DNA of 64,000 nt, from the NCBI GenBank assembly GCA_963770155.1, contig CAVYOE010000001.1, positions 62,001-126,000 on the forward strand, given 5' to 3'. A model generated the notes under the pieces. The model was given only the letters and a program-made list of their open reading frames with translations. It made no database searches and had not been told where the DNA came from. Below, one piece after another: positions 1 to 8,296 of the stretch. The position numbers were made by a program, and so were the translations under genes. The first letter of the stretch is position 1, and every line of letters starts with the position of its first letter. Source of the stretch: CAVYOE01 sp963770155. Lineage in GTDB: Bacteria; Actinomycetota; Thermoleophilia; Solirubrobacterales; 70-9.

Positions 1-355
1 GATCGACCTTGTGTGGGGGCCCCTCCATGAACCGCCGGATGAACCGGTTGATGGGGTGGTTTGTGTGGGCTTCCTGAACCGGGCGCCGGCCCTCCATCGC
101 GTCGACGTCGTCCGGGTGGCAGGCAAGCGGGACCCCGTAGGTCTCGCAGACAACCTTCGCGCAGCCCTGGTGGTCGGGGTGGACATGGGTCAAGGCAAGC
201 AGCGAGAGGTCACGGTCTCGCGTCTGTTTCATGATCCGCCGCCCGTCCGGCCTCGCGGCGGCGTCGATCAGGACGTCCCCCGCGACATACACGTTGACGA
301 GCGGCCGCGGAACCACATCGCTCAGCCTCCAGATGTTTTCGGCGACCTGTTTCAC
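1..355 (-). CDS. MBL-fold metallo-hydrolase, N-terminal part (runs off the window)
   Basis: Translating the minus strand from a GTG at 355 gives about 118 residues of a metallo-beta-lactamase-fold hydrolase. The metal-binding motif THVHPDH (HxHxDH) is visible about 60 residues in, preceded by a beta-strand stretch ending in LLALTH, and followed by a QGCAKVV helix. The reading frame is open to base 1, so the C-terminal half, with the remaining metal ligands, lies outside. The GTG follows the stop of the upstream 78-aa gene by 2 bases, so the three minus-strand genes from 1874 down to 1 look like one operon. The family includes glyoxalase II-like and other hydrolases; the substrate cannot be told from this fragment. 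Confidence 0.85.
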   Translation of the reverse strand, partial: MKQVAENIWRLSDVVPRPLVNVYVAGDVLIDAAARPDGRRIMKQTRDRDLSLLALTHVHPDHQGCAKVVCETYGVPLACHPDDVDAMEGRRPVQEAHTNHPINRFIRRFMEGPPHKVD

Positions 356-357
356 CG

Positions 358-594
358 CTATGCCCCGGTCCCCGAGCGCGGCTCGCCGCTGTGCTGGGCG
401 AGCTCGTCGAGGCGCGCGATTTGCCGCTCCCCTTCCACCCGCGCCGGGTGCTTCTCCGGCAGCGGCTCGATCAGGCGGCGGATCCGGTTGCGGATCTGGA
501 GCGCGAAGTGGGGGGTGCTCGGTCCGGCCAGCGCTCGTATGTCCTCGACGGTGGGCTCGCGGCTGACCCGATCGGGTCTTTCGGCTTCGCTCAC
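358..594 (-). CDS. Small charged hypothetical protein (78 aa)
   Basis: A GTG start at 594 overlaps the stop of the upstream lipoprotein gene in a GTGA arrangement, which indicates translational coupling. The 78-residue product is soluble and rich in Arg and Glu (SREPTVEDIRALAG..., then an RNRIRRLIEPLP helix). The middle resembles short actinobacterial proteins of unknown role. The downstream MBL hydrolase starts 2 bases after its stop. I recognise no domain. The gene is called on its tight operon spacing and frame; a longer frame reading further upstream would run inside the lipoprotein gene and is not credible. Confidence 0.6.
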   Translation of the reverse strand: MSEAERPDRVSREPTVEDIRALAGPSTPHFALQIRNRIRRLIEPLPEKHPARVEGERQIARLDELAQHSGEPRSGTGA

Positions 595-1874
595 TTGTCC
601 TTTCCTGTCGCCTGATCCTGGATCTGGTCGGGGCTGGGTTCCTGCTCTGGCCGCGCCGGTCCGGTCGGTAGGGGTGCGACGCCGCCGGCTTGGCCGGTGC
701 CGCCGGAGCCACCCCCGATCAAAGCAAGTTCGGCGATCTCGTCGATCTCGGCCTGAACCTCGCCGGAGATTGCGCTTGCGTCTCCGACCAGCCAAACCCG
801 GTTGTAGAGGGCCCTGGTGGGGTCGTCGCGGTAGCCGGGCTTGATGTCGAGAAGGAACTGGCGCAGCGCTGGCGGCAGCTCTGTCGCTTCCTCGAGCAGG
901 AGCAGCGGCCCGTAGGTGCCGCTGGCGGAGAGCGAGGCGGCGGCCCCAGCATCGGCGGAACGCCCGGCGTTACCGATCACGAGGCCGTGGCCGGGGTCGT
1001 TCAGGTTCCACCCGAACGAGGCATCGGCGTAGCGGGCGAACTCGATCGCGTTTGCGACCGGGTCGGAGCCTCCGATCCGGCGCGCGTCCGGCGCCACGCG
1101 CTGGACCTCGCGCAGCACCTTCTCCGAGGCGGCGGATTCAGGCCCGAGCAGGTAGACGGCGGCGCCGGCGTTGTCACGGAGCTCCTCGGTGGTCGGCCCC
1201 GGCACCGAGTCCTTCCCGACGAACAGGACCGGATCTCCCGAGCGGGCCGCCCAGGCCGCCGCGGGCATCGCAAACGCGGGGTCGGCATCGCTGACCAGGA
1301 CGATGTGAGCGGGAGCGCTGCCGGTGAGCCGCCGGCGAAGCTGGGCGACCGCTGCGGCAATCGCAGCAGGGTCACCTCCTTCGATCTCGGTTGCATCAAC
1401 TCCTTCCGGAACCGCAACCTCGCCGATCGCGTAGGCGGCCGAGTCCGCCGGCCCGGATCCGCCCTCGGGAGCGAGCCGCTCGAACGCATCGGCCGTCGCG
1501 TCGGGGACCGACCCCGGCTCGCTCAGGAGGAGCGGAGCGCGGAGCGGCTCGCCTGCGAGCACAGATGCCGCCAGGCCTGCTTGCCAGTCTCCGGTCCCTA
1601 CCACGGCCACCGCTTCGACCGGCGGGCTTCCCTTGAAGCGCGGATGTGTTGCCAGCGCGACCTCGGCCGCGACTTCGACCGGGTCCCCGGAATCGATCCT
1701 GGTCGTGTTGCGGGTGACCGCAGCGGCCTCGGCAGCGGATTCGGCCCGCTCGGGTTCGGGCGCAGCATCTCCCTCGGATCCCGAGACGGTGACCGACTCC
1801 TGGTCGGAGCCGCAGGCGCCGATCGCCCCGGCGGCGAGCAGGGAAAGGAGCAGGAGGGCTAGCCGCTGGCGCAC
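591..1874 (-). CDS. Lipoprotein with cell-wall-binding repeat 2 (CWB2-like) domain
   Basis: This 427-aa protein starts with a lipoprotein signal peptide: MRQR, a hydrophobic run of about 16 residues, then lipobox IGAC followed by GSD, so it should be anchored on the outer face of the membrane. Residues about 55-380 hold three repeated units of the CWB2 type (ALATHPRF..., VAVVGTGDWQAGLAAS..., then APLLLSEPG). This family pattern is known from clostridial S-layer and actinobacterial surface proteins, where CWB2 triplets bind anionic wall polymers. The C-terminus is a Gly/Pro-rich low-complexity tail (about 385-427). It heads the operon with the 78-aa protein and the MBL hydrolase. Combining a lipid anchor with a CWB2 module is unusual; the role is unknown. 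Confidence 0.7.
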   Translation of the reverse strand: MRQRLALLLLSLLAAGAIGACGSDQESVTVSGSEGDAAPEPERAESAAEAAAVTRNTTRIDSGDPVEVAAEVALATHPRFKGSPPVEAVAVVGTGDWQAGLAASVLAGEPLRAPLLLSEPGSVPDATADAFERLAPEGGSGPADSAAYAIGEVAVPEGVDATEIEGGDPAAIAAAVAQLRRRLTGSAPAHIVLVSDADPAFAMPAAAWAARSGDPVLFVGKDSVPGPTTEELRDNAGAAVYLLGPESAASEKVLREVQRVAPDARRIGGSDPVANAIEFARYADASFGWNLNDPGHGLVIGNAGRSADAGAAASLSASGTYGPLLLLEEATELPPALRQFLLDIKPGYRDDPTRALYNRVWLVGDASAISGEVQAEIDEIAELALIGGGSGGTGQAGGVAPLPTGPARPEQEPSPDQIQDQATGKDK

Positions 1875-2036
1875 CGGCGAAACCTACCTACATAAAGCCG
1901 TCAGCTGCTCGATATGGGCCATTCGCCGGGACCTTTGGCCGGCACCCCCGCAGGGCGCAGCCCGAGGAGGTGGCCGGTATGGGTCGAGCGGCACCAGGAG
2001 GGCGGAACCACCGTCGGAGAGGTCAGATAAACTGGC

Positions 2037-2050
2037 TGACTGACCAGTCA
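2037..2050. promoter_or_regulatory. Palindromic operator, TetR-like, in the 236-bp gap before the acyl-CoA dehydrogenase
   Basis: TGACTGACCAGTCA has two perfect 6-bp arms (TGACTG / CAGTCA) around an AC centre. It lies 61 bp upstream of the acyl-CoA dehydrogenase start. Palindromes built on TGAC...GTCA are common targets of TetR-family regulators of fatty-acid genes in actinobacteria; no such regulator is encoded in this window, so the assignment is inferred. The rest of the gap 1875-2110 shows only a strong Shine-Dalgarno AGGAGG at 2093-2098. Confidence 0.5.
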
Positions 2051-2110
2051 ATCAACGGCGCCGATCGTGCCTACGCCAGGCGACGGTGACCCAGGAGGCC
2101 GACCCCAGAC

Positions 2111-3415
2111 ATGGATTTCGCGCTCAACCAAGAGCAGAAGGAGTTCCAGGAGAAGTGCCGCCGATTCGCGCTCGAAGTGATGCGCCCGGCGGCCCCGACC
2201 CACGACGCCGAGGAGAGCGTCCCCTGGGACGCGATGAAGCAGGCCCGCGAGTGGGGCCTCCACGGCCTCGACAGCATTCAGCGCATGGGCAGCGACCCCG
2301 ACGGCCAGTTCTCCGTCATCTACGCCGAAGAGCTCCACTACGGCTGCGCCGGGATCGCGCTGGCGATCTCCGCCTCCTCGCTGGCGGCCGCCGGCCTTGC
2401 CGCCTCCGGTACCCCCGAGCAGATTGCCCAGTGGGTCCCGGAGTGCTTCGGCACCGGTGACGAGGTCAAACTCGGCGCCTACGCCGTGACCGAGGCCGGT
2501 GCAGGCTCGGACGTCAAGTCTCTCCGCACCACCGCGGTTCTCGATGGCGACGAGTGGGTCCTGAACGGGACCAAGGTCTTCATCTCCAACGGCGGCATCG
2601 CTGACGTCCACGTCGTCGTCGCCACTGTCGATCCCGAGCTCGGCCACCGGGGCCAGGCTTCCTTCGTGATTCCGAAGGGCACCCCCGGCCTGCGGCAGGG
2701 AAAGAAGGAAACCAAGATCGGCATCCGCGCTTCCCACACGGCAGAAGTCGTGCTGGAGGACTGCCGGATCCCGGCCGAGAACCTTCTGGGCGGAATGGAC
2801 AAGCTCAACAAGAAGCTCGAGCGCGCCCGCTCCGGTCAGAAGTCAGGCCCCTCCAACGCGCTCGCGACCTTCGAGATGACACGTCCGGTGGTCGGAGCGT
2901 CGGCTCTCGGCATCGCCCGGGCCGCCTACGAATGGACGCTCGACTACCTCCGCGACAAGACTGTCGATGAGGGAACCCCGGCGCTCGAGGCGCAGCGGAT
3001 CCAGCAGGTTCTCGCCGATATCGCCACCGAGATCGACGCGGCCCGGCTCCTGGTGCAGCGCGCCTCCTGGATGGGGCGCAACGGGATCGCGATGACCGGC
3101 GGTCAGGGCTCGATGTCGAAGCTGAAGGCCGGCGACGTCACCATGTGGGTGACCACCGCGTGCATGGATCTGGTCGGGCCCTATGCGCAGAGCAGCGAAT
3201 GCCCGCTGGAGAAGTGGTTCCGCGACGCAAAGATCTACCAGCTGTTCGAGGGCACGGCCCAGGTGCAGCGCCTGGTCATCTCGCGGATGCAGGCCCGCGA
3301 CTACGCCGAGCGGCTGCAGGCTGCGGCCGAGATCGCCTCCAACGGCGCCGGCGCCAACGGGGCCGCTGGCGTCGATGCCGGGGCCGAGGCGGCAAAGCAG
3401 CCCGCCGCCGCCTGA
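2111..3415 (+). CDS. Acyl-CoA dehydrogenase
   Basis: This 434-aa FAD enzyme introduces the alpha-beta double bond into acyl-CoA during beta-oxidation and passes electrons to ETF. The order is the normal family one: N-terminal helical domain, the flavin/substrate signature YAVTEAGAGSD at residues 124-134, NGTKVFISNG at about 152-161, and a C-terminal helical domain with the catalytic-base motif FEGTAQVQRL, where Glu is residue about 380. That Glu position is the one used by short/medium-chain enzymes. The last 35 residues are an Ala/Gly-rich tail beyond the family core. The ATG at 2111 has AGGAGG 12 bases upstream. The gene stands alone behind the palindrome at 2037, suggesting acyl-CoA-responsive control. 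Chain-length preference cannot be read from the sequence. Confidence 0.95.
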   Translation: MDFALNQEQKEFQEKCRRFALEVMRPAAPTHDAEESVPWDAMKQAREWGLHGLDSIQRMGSDPDGQFSVIYAEELHYGCAGIALAISASSLAAAGLAASGTPEQIAQWVPECFGTGDEVKLGAYAVTEAGAGSDVKSLRTTAVLDGDEWVLNGTKVFISNGGIADVHVVVATVDPELGHRGQASFVIPKGTPGLRQGKKETKIGIRASHTAEVVLEDCRIPAENLLGGMDKLNKKLERARSGQKSGPSNALATFEMTRPVVGASALGIARAAYEWTLDYLRDKTVDEGTPALEAQRIQQVLADIATEIDAARLLVQRASWMGRNGIAMTGGQGSMSKLKAGDVTMWVTTACMDLVGPYAQSSECPLEKWFRDAKIYQLFEGTAQVQRLVISRMQARDYAERLQAAAEIASNGAGANGAAGVDAGAEAAKQPAAA

Positions 3416-3526
3416 TCGCCCGGCCGCCTCACGCCTGAAAATCGCTTTGCAGGCACGCCCCAGGAGGCGTCGAATCAGCCTGCGCGGCGCCACCATCCGG
3501 GTCTGCGGATTCGTCCCGCCACCTAT

Positions 3527-4669
3527 ATGTACTCTGGGCAGATCAAACGTAAGCAGGCGCTAACAATCGGGATTGGGGTCCTGTGCTGCTTGATCATGCT
3601 CGTCGTCCTGCCGGGACAGGTGGGCGCGCAGAGCGCTGCCGACCGGGTGGCTGAGCTCGAGAGCGAGCTGGAGAACGTGAAGAGCAAGGAGGGCGTGCTC
3701 ACCACCGAGATCGCCCACTACAACGACCGGATCGCCGGCCTTCGCAGTGAGATCGCCGCGCTCCGCAACAAGGAGGCCGTGGTCCAGGCCGAGCTCGACC
3801 GACTCGAGTCCGAGCTCGATGACGCGGTAACCCGGCTGCAGATTCTGCGGGCCCGCCTGCGCGAGGCGATCGAGGTCCTCGAAGGGCGTCTGGTGGACAT
3901 CTACAAATCCAGCGACCCCGACCTGCTCACCGTCGTCCTCGAAGCCGACGGCTTCTCCGATCTGCTCGAGCGCAGCGAATACCTGGAGCGGATCGAGAAC
4001 ATGGACTCCGCGGTCATCTCCCGGGTGCGCTCACTCCGGGACCAGATGGAGGTGACGGTCGAGCGGATCCGCTCGGCCCGCGACCAGGTCGCGGCAAAGC
4101 GCGCCGAGCTCGCCAACACCCGCGCAGAGGTCGAGGCGCGAAACGCTGAGCTCGAGGCGGCTCGGGGTGAGCAGCAAGCCGTGCTCTCGGCGGTGCAGGA
4201 TCAACGCGAGGAGCTCGAGGGCGATCTCTCTGAGGCTTCAGCTCAGGTCGAGGAAGAGTTGGGCAGCAGCGGCAGCCTCCTGCCGGCTGGCCCGATCCAG
4301 GGTGGCTCCTCCGGGTTCATCTGGCCCGTGAACGGGCCGGTGACCTCCGGCTTCGGCTACCGCTGGGGCCGCATGCACGAGGGTGTCGACATCGGCGTTC
4401 CCTCCGGTACCCCGATCCGGGCGGCGAAGTCCGGGACGATCGCGATTGCCTCGGCCTACGGCGGATACGGCAACTACACCTGCATCAATCACGGGGGCGG
4501 GCTCTCCACCTGTTACGCGCACCAGTCGAGCTTCGCCCGCACCAGCGGCTCGATCAGCCAGGGCCAGGTCCTCGGCTACGTCGGCTGCACCGGGCACTGT
4601 TTCGGCGACCACCTGCACTTCGAGGTGCGCATCAACGGGGTCGCGACCGACCCCATGAATTACCTCTAG
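3527..4669 (+). CDS. Murein hydrolase/activator with coiled coil and M23 peptidase domain
   Basis: The 380-aa product has a basic N-terminus and hydrophobic signal segment (about 11-30, cleavage likely near VGAQS). A long coiled coil follows (about 36-240, repeats such as LESELENVKSKE), then a Ser/Gly linker and an M23 peptidase (about 262-378). Zinc and catalytic residues are visible: H284 and D288 in MHEGVDIG, and H362/H364 in DHLHFEV. This is the EnvC/NlpD/RipA-neighbour architecture that cleaves or activates cleavage of peptidoglycan during cell division. All LytM zinc residues seem present, so it may be an active enzyme. Cys 319, 329, 354 and 358 could form disulfides outside the cell. 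The stop codon lies inside a tandem repeat (4664-4740). Confidence 0.9.
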   Translation: MYSGQIKRKQALTIGIGVLCCLIMLVVLPGQVGAQSAADRVAELESELENVKSKEGVLTTEIAHYNDRIAGLRSEIAALRNKEAVVQAELDRLESELDDAVTRLQILRARLREAIEVLEGRLVDIYKSSDPDLLTVVLEADGFSDLLERSEYLERIENMDSAVISRVRSLRDQMEVTVERIRSARDQVAAKRAELANTRAEVEARNAELEAARGEQQAVLSAVQDQREELEGDLSEASAQVEEELGSSGSLLPAGPIQGGSSGFIWPVNGPVTSGFGYRWGRMHEGVDIGVPSGTPIRAAKSGTIAIASAYGGYGNYTCINHGGGLSTCYAHQSSFARTSGSISQGQVLGYVGCTGHCFGDHLHFEVRINGVATDPMNYL

Positions 4670-4740
4670 GCACGGCCGATCGCCCTCTAGGCACGGCCGA
4701 TCGCCCTCTAGGCACGGCCGATCCCCCCAGGCACGGCCGG
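4664..4740. repeat. 21-bp tandem repeat, about 3.5 copies, overlapping the M23 gene stop codon
   Basis: A unit beginning CTCTAGGCACGG and ending CCGATCGCC starts at 4664, 4685 and 4706; a shortened copy follows at 4727-4740 (CCAGGCACGGCCGG). The first two are identical. The TAG stop of the M23 peptidase is in copy one, and each copy repeats the CTAG. It has no coding potential of its own in the gap 4670-4816. Confidence 0.9.
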
Positions 4741-4753
4741 CGCTTTCGAAGAC

Positions 4754-4769
4754 ACGCCTGGGCAGGCGT
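4754..4769 (+). terminator. Possible rho-independent terminator after the M23 gene
   Basis: ACGCCTG at 4754-4760 pairs with CAGGCGT at 4763-4769, realistically a 6-bp stem with a 4-nt loop. It is followed by CATATTTTCG, the only T-rich stretch in the neighbourhood. The T tract is short, so the call is tentative. Confidence 0.4.
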
Positions 4770-4816
4770 CATATTTTCGGCTAAAGAATCTCCGGGTAGT
4801 GCCGATATGAGTCACG

Positions 4817-5443
4817 ATGTCCGCAATCGCGGCTAGAGCTGAACGCACTTACCTCGCCGGACTCGGTGCCAGCGGCGCGCTTGTCGCTGCCGCCGCAGTC
4901 GCGGGCCTCTTCCTGATCGCCTTGGTCGCCTTCAACGGCTGGCCAACTGCCGGCGAGGGCAAGCAGACGCAGGTGCAGGTCGAGCAGGTCGCCGCGGCAC
5001 CGGCGCGTGCCGCCTCCTCTGCTCTCGCCGCGGCGCCTGGCGCCGTCACGGCAACTCCTGCGCCGGTCGCTCTGGCCAGTGCCGGCGAGCCTGACACCGT
5101 CGTCGTCCCCGGTAACCAGGGTGAGGGCGGGGGCGATGCGCCCCAGCCCGGCGGCGGCGCCCAGGGTGTCTCCCCGATTCAGGTCGCCGCGCCCGATTCC
5201 GGCACCGCGACCGGCTCGGTCGGTGTCGGCCTCAACGCTGCTGATCCGATCACCCGTCCGGTCGTAGGCACGGTCGGCGGCGTGGTTCAGACCGTCGGCG
5301 GCTCGGTGAACGGGCTGCTGACACAGACACCGCAGGTCGTGAACGGAATCGTCACCGGCCTCGGCAACACGGTGAGCCAGGTCGTCCAGGGCGTCAACGG
5401 CACTCTGTACGTGCTCGTCAACGGCCTGCTCGTCCCGAAGTAG
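4817..5443 (+). CDS. Membrane-anchored Ala/Pro/Gly-rich hypothetical protein
   Basis: The 208-aa product has one transmembrane segment at about residues 15-38 (GALVAAAAVAGLFLIALVAF), then an extracytoplasmic Ala/Pro/Gly-rich region (about 50-135). The C-terminal region (about 150-208) repeats short Val/Gly/Asn motifs: VVGTVGGVVQTVGG, VNGLLTQTPQVVNGIVTG, VQGVNGTLYVLVNGLL. The repeated VVxGxVxG/VNG pattern resembles short repeats of secreted actinobacterial surface proteins (chaplin- or adhesin-like), but I recognise no family. No clear Shine-Dalgarno precedes the ATG. The gene has the same architecture (single N-terminal TM plus low-complexity exterior) as the one at 6304. Confidence 0.65.
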   Translation: MSAIAARAERTYLAGLGASGALVAAAAVAGLFLIALVAFNGWPTAGEGKQTQVQVEQVAAAPARAASSALAAAPGAVTATPAPVALASAGEPDTVVVPGNQGEGGGDAPQPGGGAQGVSPIQVAAPDSGTATGSVGVGLNAADPITRPVVGTVGGVVQTVGGSVNGLLTQTPQVVNGIVTGLGNTVSQVVQGVNGTLYVLVNGLLVPK

Positions 5444-5462
5444 ACGTCCTAAGCGTTCCGCC

Positions 5463-6218
5463 CTAAGCGCTCTTCTCGAGCTCCCGCTCGATCCAGCGCA
5501 GCGCCGTGGCCTGCAGCTCGGGATCGTGCTGGACCGAGCGATGGTGCCCGCCGGGCATCAGGATCAGGCGGCGCGGCCCGATTGCATGCTGGTAGAGCTC
5601 CTGCGACCAGGTGTAGGGGATGCTCTCGTCGCCCTCCGCGTGGAGGAAGATCAGCGGCCGCGGTCCGATCAGCTCGATCGCGTCCCGCAGGTCGTGTTCG
5701 GCGAGCCAGGCACGGAGGGCGCCGGGGTCCGCCACTTTCATCTCGAGCTCGCCGCGCTTCAAGCCGCGGCTGAGATGGTCCTCGCCGGCGGGGCAGATCG
5801 CGATCACGCCGGCGACCTCGGGAGTCACCGCCGCCGCATGCAGCGCCAGGAACCCGCCCATGCTCGAGCCGCGCAGAATCACGCGCCGCGAGTCGACCTC
5901 GGGCTCCGATGCAAGCAGTCGAGCCATGGCGCCGACGTCGTCGACCGCCCCGGCTGACATCTCGCCATCTGAGGCGCCGTGGCCGCGGGCGTCGAAGGCA
6001 AGGGCGGCCCAGCCGCTGCCGCTGGCGAGCCGGGCGAAGTCGGCGTGGTTCTCCTTGCGCGACCCGGCGCCGTGCAGGATCACGACCCCGGGGCAGGGCG
6101 GTTGCGCCTGCGGCAGCCACAGTGAATAGGCGAGCCCTTCGTGCGTGCCCTCGCGGCTGGGCGGACGATGAGTGACCGGACGCTCGCTCGGGGGAACCGT
6201 GGGCTCGCGAGGTGCCAT
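5463..6218 (-). CDS. Alpha/beta hydrolase, dienelactone-hydrolase/S9-like
   Basis: The 251-aa protein has the alpha/beta-hydrolase fold without a signal peptide. The oxyanion-region motif VVILHGAGS is at residues 45-53, the nucleophile elbow GSSMG is at 117-121 (Ser119), the acid is D197 in HAEGDESIP, and the catalytic His is 225 or 226 in MPGGHHRS. A DARGHGASDG stretch at 76-85 is typical of esterase/lipase or acylaminoacyl-peptidase relatives. The substrate is unknown. It is flanked by plus-strand genes on both sides, so it is probably monocistronic. A longer minus-strand frame overlapping it has no domain content and was rejected. Confidence 0.85.
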   Translation of the reverse strand: MAPREPTVPPSERPVTHRPPSREGTHEGLAYSLWLPQAQPPCPGVVILHGAGSRKENHADFARLASGSGWAALAFDARGHGASDGEMSAGAVDDVGAMARLLASEPEVDSRRVILRGSSMGGFLALHAAAVTPEVAGVIAICPAGEDHLSRGLKRGELEMKVADPGALRAWLAEHDLRDAIELIGPRPLIFLHAEGDESIPYTWSQELYQHAIGPRRLILMPGGHHRSVQHDPELQATALRWIERELEKSA

Positions 6219-6303
6219 CGGCCCAAGTCTCCCACTCCCGCAGTCGCACGTTTGTAAGTAGGACGCCTGTGTAGGTGGCTAAGGAGGAGCGGCTGAGTGT
6301 CCG

Positions 6304-6888
6304 ATGCAGACCGTGATGACCGCGATCAGAGCCCACGAAGCAGGCATCATCGGCGGCGCCCTCACGCTGCTTGCCGCGATCGGGATCGCTGCATGGATCG
6401 GCCTGGGCGCGGTCGGCATGGATGTCTGGCCCTCCGCCGAGCCCGGTGGAATGACCGACGTCGTCCATCACTCCGGCGAGGCAGTGCCGCCCGCTGCCCC
6501 GGCAAGCGAATCCGGAGCTGCGGCCGGAAGCGAGGCTTCTCCGACCGGTTCCACCCAGGCTGATTCCGGCGGCCGCGGCCACCGGCGAGTCCCACCGGGC
6601 GACGCGGTCGCGCCGCCGGCACCCGCCGCGCAGCCGGCCCCGGTTCCGTCGATTGAAGCCGGCCAGGTCGAGGCCGCACCGGCGGCGGCAGCGAACTCTT
6701 CGAACGGCAACGGCAAGGCCAAGGGCCAGAAAAAGAGCGATTCCGGCCAGGCCAACGGCCCCGCCGGCGGCGACGCAGCGGCGCCAGTCAAAGTGAAGGG
6801 GAACGGCAAGTCCAAGCCGACGGGCGAGTCGAGCACCGGTTCGGGCACCTCGTCGGGATCGAAGCCGGACAAGCGCAAGGACACCTAG
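6304..6888 (+). CDS. Membrane-anchored low-complexity hypothetical protein
   Basis: The 194-aa product has a single transmembrane segment (about 14-36, IIGGALTLLAAIGIAAWIGLG) and a long, disordered exterior: Ala/Pro-rich to about residue 130, then Lys/Gly/Ser-rich to the end (KVKGNGKSKP, SGSKPDKRKDT). No conserved domain is visible. A strong AAGGAGG at 6281-6287 lies 16 bases before the ATG at 6304; the spacing is long, so translation could also begin at the ATG at 6316. The tail is highly basic and might bind a polyanion at the cell surface; that is inferred only from charge. Confidence 0.6.
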   Translation: MQTVMTAIRAHEAGIIGGALTLLAAIGIAAWIGLGAVGMDVWPSAEPGGMTDVVHHSGEAVPPAAPASESGAAAGSEASPTGSTQADSGGRGHRRVPPGDAVAPPAPAAQPAPVPSIEAGQVEAAPAAAANSSNGNGKAKGQKKSDSGQANGPAGGDAAAPVKVKGNGKSKPTGESSTGSGTSSGSKPDKRKDT

Positions 6889-6957
6889 CCGCACCCTCGG
6901 CCTCACGCACGAACGGCCGCGTGCGGGAGATAGTGCCTCCTCCGTCAGAATGGTCGG

Positions 6958-8296
6958 ATGAGCGCACCAAAGCAGCCCCAGGCGGTGGCTGAGAGCGCCG
7001 ATCCGGTCGCGGGCTCGGCCGTATACCCGATCGGCAGTCGCGTCAACGAGCGCGGGCACCTCGAGGTGGGCGGCTGCGACGTGGTCGAGCTCGCGCGCGA
7101 GCACGGCACCCCGGCTTACGTCGATCGCCGAGGACGACATGCGCGGCCGCGCGCGGGACTACATCCGGGCCTTCTCGGAGCGCACCGAGGACTTCGAGAT
7201 CCTGTTCGCAAGCAAGGCGCTGCCTCTGACAGCGGCCTACCGCGTGTGCGAGGAGGAGGGGCTCTCCGTCGACGTGGCCTCGGGCGGCGAGCTCCACATG
7301 GCGCTCGCGGCCGGTTTCAGCGGCGAACGCATCCACATGCACGGAAACAACAAGACCGAGGAGGAGCTGCGCTACGCGATCGAGTCGAACGTCGGCCAGA
7401 TCATCGTCGACTCCTTCGACGAGATCGCCCGGCTCGACGCCCTGCTCGATCGTCCCCAGCGGGTCCTGGTCCGCCTGACGCCGGGGATAAAGCCCTCGAC
7501 CCACAGCTACGTTCAGACCGGCCAGCTCGACTCGAAGTTCGGGTTCGGGCTCGAGGACGGTCTCGCCGAACGAGCCGTTGCCGAGATCCGCGCCTCCCGC
7601 AACCTCGAGCTGGTCGGGCTGCACGCGCACATCGGCTCCCAGATCTTTGAGCTCGAGCCCTACATCAAGGCGATCGAGGTGATCGCCGGCTTCTGCGAGG
7701 CGACCGGTCTCGAGCCGGAGCTGCTCAACGTCGGCGGTGGGCTCGGAATCGCCTATACCGCGGAGGACGAGCCGCCCTCGATCGACGAGTACGTGGGCGT
7801 CAAGGTCGAAGGGGTTCGGAAATTGTTTGGTGATGGCGGTGGCGGCGAAGGCCCCCGAATCCTGATCGAGCCGGGCCGCTCGCTCGTCGGTAACGCCGGG
7901 ATCACGATGTACGAGGTCGGGACGGTCAAGGAGATCCCAGGAATACGTACGTATGTCTCGGTGGACGGCGGCATGTCGGACAACACCAGGCCGATGCTCT
8001 ACGGGGCGCGCTACGAGGCGCTGATCGCCAACCGTGCCGGCGAAGCTCCGGACACCCCCGCGACCGTTGCGGGCATGCACTGTGAGTCCGGAGACGTTCT
8101 GGTCCGCGACGCCAACCTGGCGGCCCCGGTGGTCGGCGACATCCTGGTCACGCCGGCGACGGGCGCCTATGGGCACGCGATGGCGAGCAACTACAACGGC
8201 ATGCCGCGGCCGCCGGTGATCTTCTGCCGCGGGGGAGACTCCCGCGTCGTCCTGCGGCGCGAGACCTACGACGACCTGCTCGCCCGGGACGCATGA
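6958..8296 (+). CDS. lysA: Diaminopimelate decarboxylase (one +1 frame break)
   Basis: This PLP enzyme converts meso-diaminopimelate to lysine, the last step of lysine synthesis. Repaired, the gene encodes 445 residues, normal for LysA. Fold-type III features are seen: PLP lysine in LFASKALP, HAHIGSQI, GGGLGIAY, EPGRSLVG, and the active-site CESGDVL. The frame breaks at about 7123: TACGTC-G-ATCGCC must lose one G to join the N-terminal AREHGTPAYV to IAEDDMRGRA. The start ATG at 6958 comes 6 bases after CAGAAT, a plausible -10 for leaderless transcription. The stop overlaps the hom start (ATGA), so lysA-hom-thrC form an operon. An essential enzyme would not be expected to be truncated, so a sequence error is likely. 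Confidence 0.93.

Noticed and set aside
3455..3470. Hairpin ACGCC-CCAGGA-GGCGT after the acyl-CoA dehydrogenase
   Set aside because: The stem is only 5 bp and no T run follows (CGAATCAG), so terminator function is not supported.
5449..7140. A 563-aa minus-strand open frame covering the region of the alpha/beta hydrolase and two neighbours
   Set aside because: It has no domain content and is Arg-rich in the way high-GC shadow frames are. The hydrolase motifs (GSSMGG, acid, His) are in a different frame at 5463-6218.
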